36,090 nucleotides of DNA from Intestinibacillus sp050255995 (lineage in GTDB: Bacteria > Bacillota > Clostridia > Oscillospirales > Butyricicoccaceae): contig JBFWIM010000009.1 in NCBI GenBank assembly GCA_050255995.1, positions 1-36,090 on the forward strand, written 5' to 3'. The notes beneath the pieces are model-generated. The model had not been told where the DNA came from. It saw nothing but the letters and a program-made list of their open reading frames with translations, and searched no databases. The position numbers and the translations under genes were made by a program. Numbering within the stretch: the first letter of the stretch is position 1; each line of letters opens with the position of its first letter. Positions 32,209 to 36,090 of the stretch are shown in pieces.

Positions 32209-33879
32209 TCAGAACAGGCCGGTAATCTTCCCCTGCCCGTCAATGTCGATCCGCATTGCCGCAGGCGCCTTCGGCAGACCGGGCATGGTCATGACCGCGC
32301 CGGTCTCGCATACAATGAAGCCTGCGCCCGCAGACAGGCGCGCAGCGCGCACCGTCAGCGTAAAGCCTTTCGGCCGGCCGAGCAGCGACGCATCGTCCGA
32401 GAGCGAATACTGCGTCTTCGCCATGCAGACCGGGAAGTGACCGTAGCCCATCTCCGTGATGGTTTTCAGCTCCTTCGCCGCTGCGGGCAGGATGCTGACC
32501 TCCGCCGCGCCGTAAATTTCGGCTGCGATGGTGCGGATCTTGTCCCCCAGCGCAAGCGCGTCTTCATAGAGCGGATGGAATTCGGCCGCACCGCTGTCGA
32601 TTGCCTCGAGCACCTGCTGCGCGAGCGCCACGCCGCCCTCGCCGCCTTTGGCAAAAACCTCGGAAAGCGCGCACGTAACGCCCTGTTTCCGGCAGTAATC
32701 CGTAATGAAATCCTGTTCGGCCCGGGTATCGCTTGGGAAGGCGTTGACCGCTACCACAACCGGCACGCCGAATTTTTTAAGATTTTCAATGTGCTTGCCA
32801 AGGTTTACAATGCCCCTTGCGAGCGCATCCAGATTTTCCGCGTTCAACGCTTCCTTCGGCACGCCACCGTTGTACTTGAGGGCGCGCACCGTTGCGACGA
32901 GCACCGCACAAGCGGGACGCAGCCCGGCCTTGCGGCACTTGATATCAAAGAACTTTTCCGCGCCCAGATCCGCGCCGAAACCGGCCTCCGTGATTGCATA
33001 ATCCGCGAGTTTGAGCGCGAGCCGTGTTGCCTGTACGGAGTTGCAGCCGTGCGCGATGTTCGCAAAAGGACCGCCGTGCATCAGACAGGGTGTGCCTTCG
33101 AGCGTCTGCACCAGATTGGGCTTGATCGCGTCGCGCATCAGCGCCGCCATGGCGCCCGGCGCGCCGAGATCGCGTGCATACACCGGCTCGCCTGCGTAAT
33201 TATAGGCGACCAGAATGTTGCCAAAGCGCTTCTTGAGGTCGCTGAGATTGTCCGCAAGGCACAGAATCGCCATAATCTCGCTCGCGACCGTGATCATGAA
33301 GTGATCCTCGCGCGGTACGCCGTTCACTCTGCCGCCCAGACCGATGGTGATGTTGCGCAGCGCACGGTCGTTCATATCCATGACGCGGGTGAAGATGACG
33401 CGGCGCGGATCGATCCCGAGCGCGTTGCCCTGCTGCAGATGATTATCCAGCATCGCGCACAGCAGGTTGTTCGCCGCCGTGATTGCATGCATATCTCCGG
33501 TAAAATGCAGGTTGATGTCTTCCATCGGGACAACCTGTGCCCAGCCGCCGCCGGCCGCGCCGCCCTTAACGCCGAACACCGGCCCGAGAGACGGCTCCCG
33601 CAGCGCAATTACCGCGTTCTTGCCGAGCTTCGCCATAGCCTGACCCAGGCCGACGGTCGTCGTCGTCTTGCCCTCGCCCGCCGGCGTCGGGTTAATGGCG
33701 GTGACCAGAATCAGCTTGCCGTCCGGCCTGTCGCGCAGACGCTCCCATACGGACGCTGCAAGCTTGGCTTTATACTTCCCGTACAGCTCCAGCTCCTCCG
33801 CCTGCAGCCCGGCGTCGGCAGCCACCTCGATGATCGGACGCATTTTGCAGCTTTGTGCGATTTCAATATCGGTCATCAT
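32209..33879 (-). CDS. fhs: Fhs, formate--tetrahydrofolate ligase
   Basis: Forms 10-formyl-THF from formate, THF and ATP, feeding purine synthesis and one-carbon metabolism; in acetogens it is part of the Wood-Ljungdahl methyl branch. The P-loop PTPAGEGKTT is at residues 64-73, followed by the REPSLGPVFGVKGGAAGGG motif near residue 93. At 556 residues it is full length. It is monocistronic, with its own extended -10 promoter and terminator. Acetogenesis cannot be concluded, since no other Wood-Ljungdahl gene is present here. Confidence 0.97.
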   Translation of the reverse strand: MMTDIEIAQSCKMRPIIEVAADAGLQAEELELYGKYKAKLAASVWERLRDRPDGKLILVTAINPTPAGEGKTTTTVGLGQAMAKLGKNAVIALREPSLGPVFGVKGGAAGGGWAQVVPMEDINLHFTGDMHAITAANNLLCAMLDNHLQQGNALGIDPRRVIFTRVMDMNDRALRNITIGLGGRVNGVPREDHFMITVASEIMAILCLADNLSDLKKRFGNILVAYNYAGEPVYARDLGAPGAMAALMRDAIKPNLVQTLEGTPCLMHGGPFANIAHGCNSVQATRLALKLADYAITEAGFGADLGAEKFFDIKCRKAGLRPACAVLVATVRALKYNGGVPKEALNAENLDALARGIVNLGKHIENLKKFGVPVVVAVNAFPSDTRAEQDFITDYCRKQGVTCALSEVFAKGGEGGVALAQQVLEAIDSGAAEFHPLYEDALALGDKIRTIAAEIYGAAEVSILPAAAKELKTITEMGYGHFPVCMAKTQYSLSDDASLLGRPKGFTLTVRAARLSAGAGFIVCETGAVMTMPGLPKAPAAMRIDIDGQGKITGLF

Positions 33880-33928
33880 GGTTTCCGTTCCCCCTAAAAA
33901 TTGCTCTGTCTTTCATGCAGTATGGTTT

Positions 33929-33957
33929 ATTATAGCACAGAACATGCGTCCGTGCCA
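33929..33957 (-). promoter_or_regulatory. Extended -10 promoter of fhs
   Basis: The minus strand has TGCTATAAT, an extended -10, at 33929-33937, with TATAAT at 33929-33934. The -35 at 33952-33957 (TGGCAC) is weak. It is 49 bases before the fhs start. Confidence 0.7.
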
Positions 33958-33997
33958 CCCTCGCCGCTTCAAAAGTATGAATTTTTTGCAAAAACCC

Positions 33998-34026
33998 GTG
34001 CAATGCACTCTGTTTTATGGTATGAT
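33998..34026 (+). promoter_or_regulatory. Extended -10 promoter of rodA/ftsW
   Basis: TATGAT at 34021-34026 is preceded by TGG, giving an extended -10. The -35 (GTGCAA, 33998-34003) is weak. It is 28 bases before the TTG start. Confidence 0.6.
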
Positions 34027-34054
34027 AACAACTGTATCGAAAGGATGTGTAAGT

Positions 34055-35170
34055 TTGCGACCGCTTCGCGCCATTGGACATTATCTCAGATGTACCGATC
34101 TGTATCTGCTGCTTTTATCTCTCCTGTGCTCCGGCTTCGGCGTAGCGCTGATTTACAGCGCGACCCGCGCATATGAGACCAATAAATATATCTACACCCA
34201 GATCTCCGCAATCGTCATCGGTGTTGCGGCTTTCGTCATCATGTCCCTGCTCGATCTGGAAACCATCGCGCCGGCCTGGAAGTGGGCTTTCGGGCTGAAC
34301 TTCGTCTTTCAGTGCGTGCTGTTCACGCCGCTCGCGCGCGACGTCGGCGGCAACCGCAGCTGGATCAATCTGGGGCCGCTCAGCCTGCAGCCTGCGGAAA
34401 TCGGTAAGCTGCTCTTTATCTTCACCTTTGCCGCCCATCTCTCTCTGGTGCGCAGCCGCATCAATCACTGGAAAACGCTGTTGCCGCTGCTGCTGCACCT
34501 GCTCGCGCTCATGGGTATCATCATTGTCTCCTCGCGCGACATGGGCATGAGCCTGTCCTATTTCGCCATTTTCATCATCATGCTGTTTGCGGCCGGACTG
34601 AGCCTTAAATGGTTTGCGGGCGGCGTGGTGCTCGGCATCGCCTCCATCCCGTTCCTGTGGAACTTTGTGCTAAAAAACTATCAGATCACCCGTATCCTCG
34701 TGCTGTTCGACCCCTCGATCGCCCCGGCAAAGGCCTGGCAGACCACACAGAGCAAAATCGCCATCGGCGCGGGTCAGATGTACGGGCAGGGTTTCCTGCA
34801 TGGCAACCAGACGCAATACAACATGCTGCCCGCCAAGCACACCGACTTCATTTTTTCCGTTGCGGGCGAAGAGCTGGGCTTCATTGGCAGTTGCGCCATC
34901 GTCGGTTTGCTCCTGCTGCTCATCCTGCGGCTGTTTTATGTTTCCTTCAAGGCAAACAGCTCGTTTTCCTCGCTGTTGGTTGTGGGCATTGCGGGCATGA
35001 TCTTTTTCCAGACCTTCGAGAATATTTTTATGTGTCTCGGCCTGCTGCCCGTCATGGGGCTGACGCTGCCCTTCTTCAGCTACGGCGGCACCTCGGTCAT
35101 TACCATGTTCGCAGCGATCGGTGTTGCCGCCGGCGTACGCATGCGCGAAAAGCCCAGCTGGCTTCGATAG
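34055..35170 (+). CDS. rodA: SEDS peptidoglycan glycosyltransferase (RodA/FtsW family)
   Basis: A 371-residue polytopic membrane protein with about ten helices that polymerises lipid II with a partner class B PBP. Family landmarks are NRSWINLGPLSLQPAEIGKL near residue 104, the SSRDMGMSL segment near 158 that carries the catalytic Asp, AGEELGFIG near 270 and FFSYGGTS near 338. The longer frame to 33668 is antisense to fhs. TTG at 34055 lies nine bases after AAAGGA. It is not next to a PBP gene here, so RodA (elongation) versus FtsW or SpoVE cannot be settled; RodA fits the solitary location better. Confidence 0.88.
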   Translation: MRPLRAIGHYLRCTDLYLLLLSLLCSGFGVALIYSATRAYETNKYIYTQISAIVIGVAAFVIMSLLDLETIAPAWKWAFGLNFVFQCVLFTPLARDVGGNRSWINLGPLSLQPAEIGKLLFIFTFAAHLSLVRSRINHWKTLLPLLLHLLALMGIIIVSSRDMGMSLSYFAIFIIMLFAAGLSLKWFAGGVVLGIASIPFLWNFVLKNYQITRILVLFDPSIAPAKAWQTTQSKIAIGAGQMYGQGFLHGNQTQYNMLPAKHTDFIFSVAGEELGFIGSCAIVGLLLLLILRLFYVSFKANSSFSSLLVVGIAGMIFFQTFENIFMCLGLLPVMGLTLPFFSYGGTSVITMFAAIGVAAGVRMREKPSWLR

Positions 35171-35200
35171 CGAATCTTTCTGAAACAGGTAAACCCCCTT

Positions 35201-35231
35201 CACCCGGATTTCGAAATCCGGGTGTTTTTTT
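35201..35231 (+). terminator. Terminator after rodA
   Basis: A perfect 24-base palindrome (35201-35224) centred on TTTCGAAA is followed by seven T (35225-35231). It lies 30 bases after the rodA stop. Confidence 0.92.
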
Positions 35232-35296
35232 ATGCTCTGCTTAATACAAATAGTATATAACCTCACTATTATACAACGCCTTCCCGTTGTATATGA

Positions 35297-35327
35297 AAAT
35301 GCGGGGACAGCCCAAAGCCATCCCCGC
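35297..35327 (-). terminator. Terminator after nrdG
   Basis: On the minus strand GCGGGGA (35321-35327) pairs with TCCCCGC (35301-35307) across a 13-base loop, followed by ATTTTCAT. It lies 23 bases after the nrdG stop. The U-tract is short. Confidence 0.65.
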
Positions 35328-35350
35328 GGAATTCCTATAAAATTGTCCCG

Positions 35351-35866
35351 TTACGGCATCTGCTGATAGCCCTTGGCCCAAACCGGCTCGCCGGTTTTGA
35401 GAGACAGCGGAACATCCAGAATGCGCTGGTTTCGGCTGCCGCGAAAGCGCAGGCTGAGCTCGCGTTGTGACTGAATATACGGACCGTCCACAAGCATATC
35501 GCACTGGGACAGAAGCGCCGCCGCGTCGTCCCCCAGTTCCAGAATCTGCTCGAAGGTGTATCCGCTGTAGACCATAATGTGCTTCTTTTTTTCCCTGAGC
35601 GCGGCGGCCAGAACCGCCAGCGGCTTAGACTGACAAAACGGCTCACCACCCGAAAAGGTCACGCCGGTGACCAGTGGGTTTTTCATGATATCGGCAAACA
35701 GAGTGTCAAGGTTCAGCTCGACGCCCGCGTCAAATTCATGCGTTTCCGGGTTGTGGCAGCCCGGGCAATGGTGCGGGCAGCCTTGGGTAAAGATCACATA
35801 ACGGATGCCGGGGCCGTCCACAATGGACTCGCCGATCGTTCCAGCGACGCGCAGTGTCCCCTGCAT
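35351..35866 (-). CDS. nrdG: NrdG, anaerobic ribonucleotide reductase activase
   Basis: A 171-residue radical SAM protein that installs the glycyl radical on NrdD in anaerobic dNTP synthesis. The 4Fe-4S motif CPHHCPGC has Cys30, Cys34 and Cys37, the CX3CX2C form, followed by TFSGGEPF near residue 71. The start ATG lies three bases after the preceding stop, with a GGAG some 18 bases away, so the ribosome site is weak and coupling is likely. It follows a small NrdD-tail gene; the catalytic nrdD would lie beyond the window edge if present. Confidence 0.95.
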   Translation of the reverse strand: MQGTLRVAGTIGESIVDGPGIRYVIFTQGCPHHCPGCHNPETHEFDAGVELNLDTLFADIMKNPLVTGVTFSGGEPFCQSKPLAVLAAALREKKKHIMVYSGYTFEQILELGDDAAALLSQCDMLVDGPYIQSQRELSLRFRGSRNQRILDVPLSLKTGEPVWAKGYQQMP

Positions 35867-35869
35867 GCT

Positions 35870-36076
35870 TTACGCCGTCCGGCTCTCCTCCGCCACTTCC
35901 TCTGGGGAGCAGCAGGAGGTATCATGTTTGATGCGGTCATGCTCCTCGGCGCGCTTGGCGTTATTGAACCGGTCCAGCGTGCCGACCAGATAACCGGTAA
36001 TACGGCGGATACGCTCAAAGCCCACGCCTTCGCCGACGAGCTGCTCTTCCCGCTTGATGCTTGTGACCTTTTCCAT
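35870..36076 (-). CDS. Stand-alone NrdD C-terminal-like small protein
   Basis: A complete 68-residue ORF: ATG at 36074-36076, seven bases after AAGGAAG, and a stop three bases before nrdG. The middle reads RITGYLVGTLDRFNNAKRA, then EEHDRIKH, which is the extreme C-terminus of clostridial NrdD, the region around its glycyl radical loop and zinc site. The start and ribosome-binding site show it is expressed as a separate polypeptide, not as the end of a larger gene cut by the window. It has no glycyl-radical RVCGY motif and only two adjacent cysteines (SCCSPEE), so it cannot be a reductase alone. A regulatory or accessory role for NrdG/NrdD is inferred. Confidence 0.8.
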   Translation of the reverse strand: MEKVTSIKREEQLVGEGVGFERIRRITGYLVGTLDRFNNAKRAEEHDRIKHDTSCCSPEEVAEESRTA

Positions 36077-36090
36077 GACACAACTTCCTT

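Noticed and set aside
32104..33897. Plus-strand open frame of 597 codons across fhs
   Set aside because: Antisense to full-length formate-THF ligase; its composition is that of a shadow frame in GC-rich DNA.
1..36090. CRISPR arrays, tRNA or rRNA genes, IS elements, phage genes
   Set aside because: I looked for repeat-spacer periodicity, cloverleaf-like segments and transposase or integrase motifs and saw none.

Overview
The window is a gene-dense, GC-rich piece of chromosome from an anaerobic, spore-forming low-branching Firmicute, most likely a Clostridia member of the Oscillospiraceae/Butyricicoccaceae type. The reasons are the sporulation genes yqfC, yqfD and ylbJ, a PASTA-bearing class B PBP in the division cluster, the YqzL peptide between era and recO, formate-THF ligase, and an oxygen-sensitive NrdG activase. 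No phage, insertion sequence, CRISPR, tRNA or rRNA gene was recognised. The taxonomic placement is inferred from gene content and was not computed.

Layout. (1) 1-5036, minus strand: division/wall cluster mraZ-rsmH-ftsL-pbp-murE with a clear promoter and MraZ operator repeats. (2) 5131-11535, minus: mutS2, an HPr/Crh-like protein with its own promoter, then uvrC-rsmD-coaD and a coiled-coil protein. (3) 11680-14705, minus: ybeY-dgkA-era-yqzL-recO behind one promoter. (4) 14834-19893, plus: an accessory operon holding a small possible leader ORF, an ICMT/PEMT-like membrane protein, a bacterial GH3-family protein and a translationally coupled 7TM-GAF-GGDEF(degenerate)-HD-GYP protein. (5) 19863-22620, minus: phoH and the sporulation pair yqfC-yqfD, head-to-head with ylbJ. 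(6) 22709-28366, plus: ylbJ; an envelope-glycan operon (GT2-GtrA fusion, phosphodiester glycosidase, small membrane protein); a Cys-rich small protein coupled to a D-Ala-D-Ala carboxypeptidase. (7) 28362-33957, minus: radical SAM protein, EamA half-transporter, tsaE-tsaB-rpiB-upp, fhs. (8) 34055-35231, plus: rodA/ftsW. (9) 35297-36090, minus: a stand-alone NrdD tail and nrdG.

The best candidate for an undescribed system is region 4: an acyl-adenylate/amide-forming GH3-type enzyme whose stop codon overlaps the start of a membrane c-di-NMP phosphodiesterase-type sensor, with a membrane methyltransferase-like protein upstream, all behind one promoter and ended by one strong terminator. Several conserved proteins here also carry substitutions at signature residues (HPr His15 to Tyr, PhoH Walker B Asp to Gly, GGDEF to GGKEF, PBP KTG to KTA). 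Each is reported separately because each could be biology or a base-call error.
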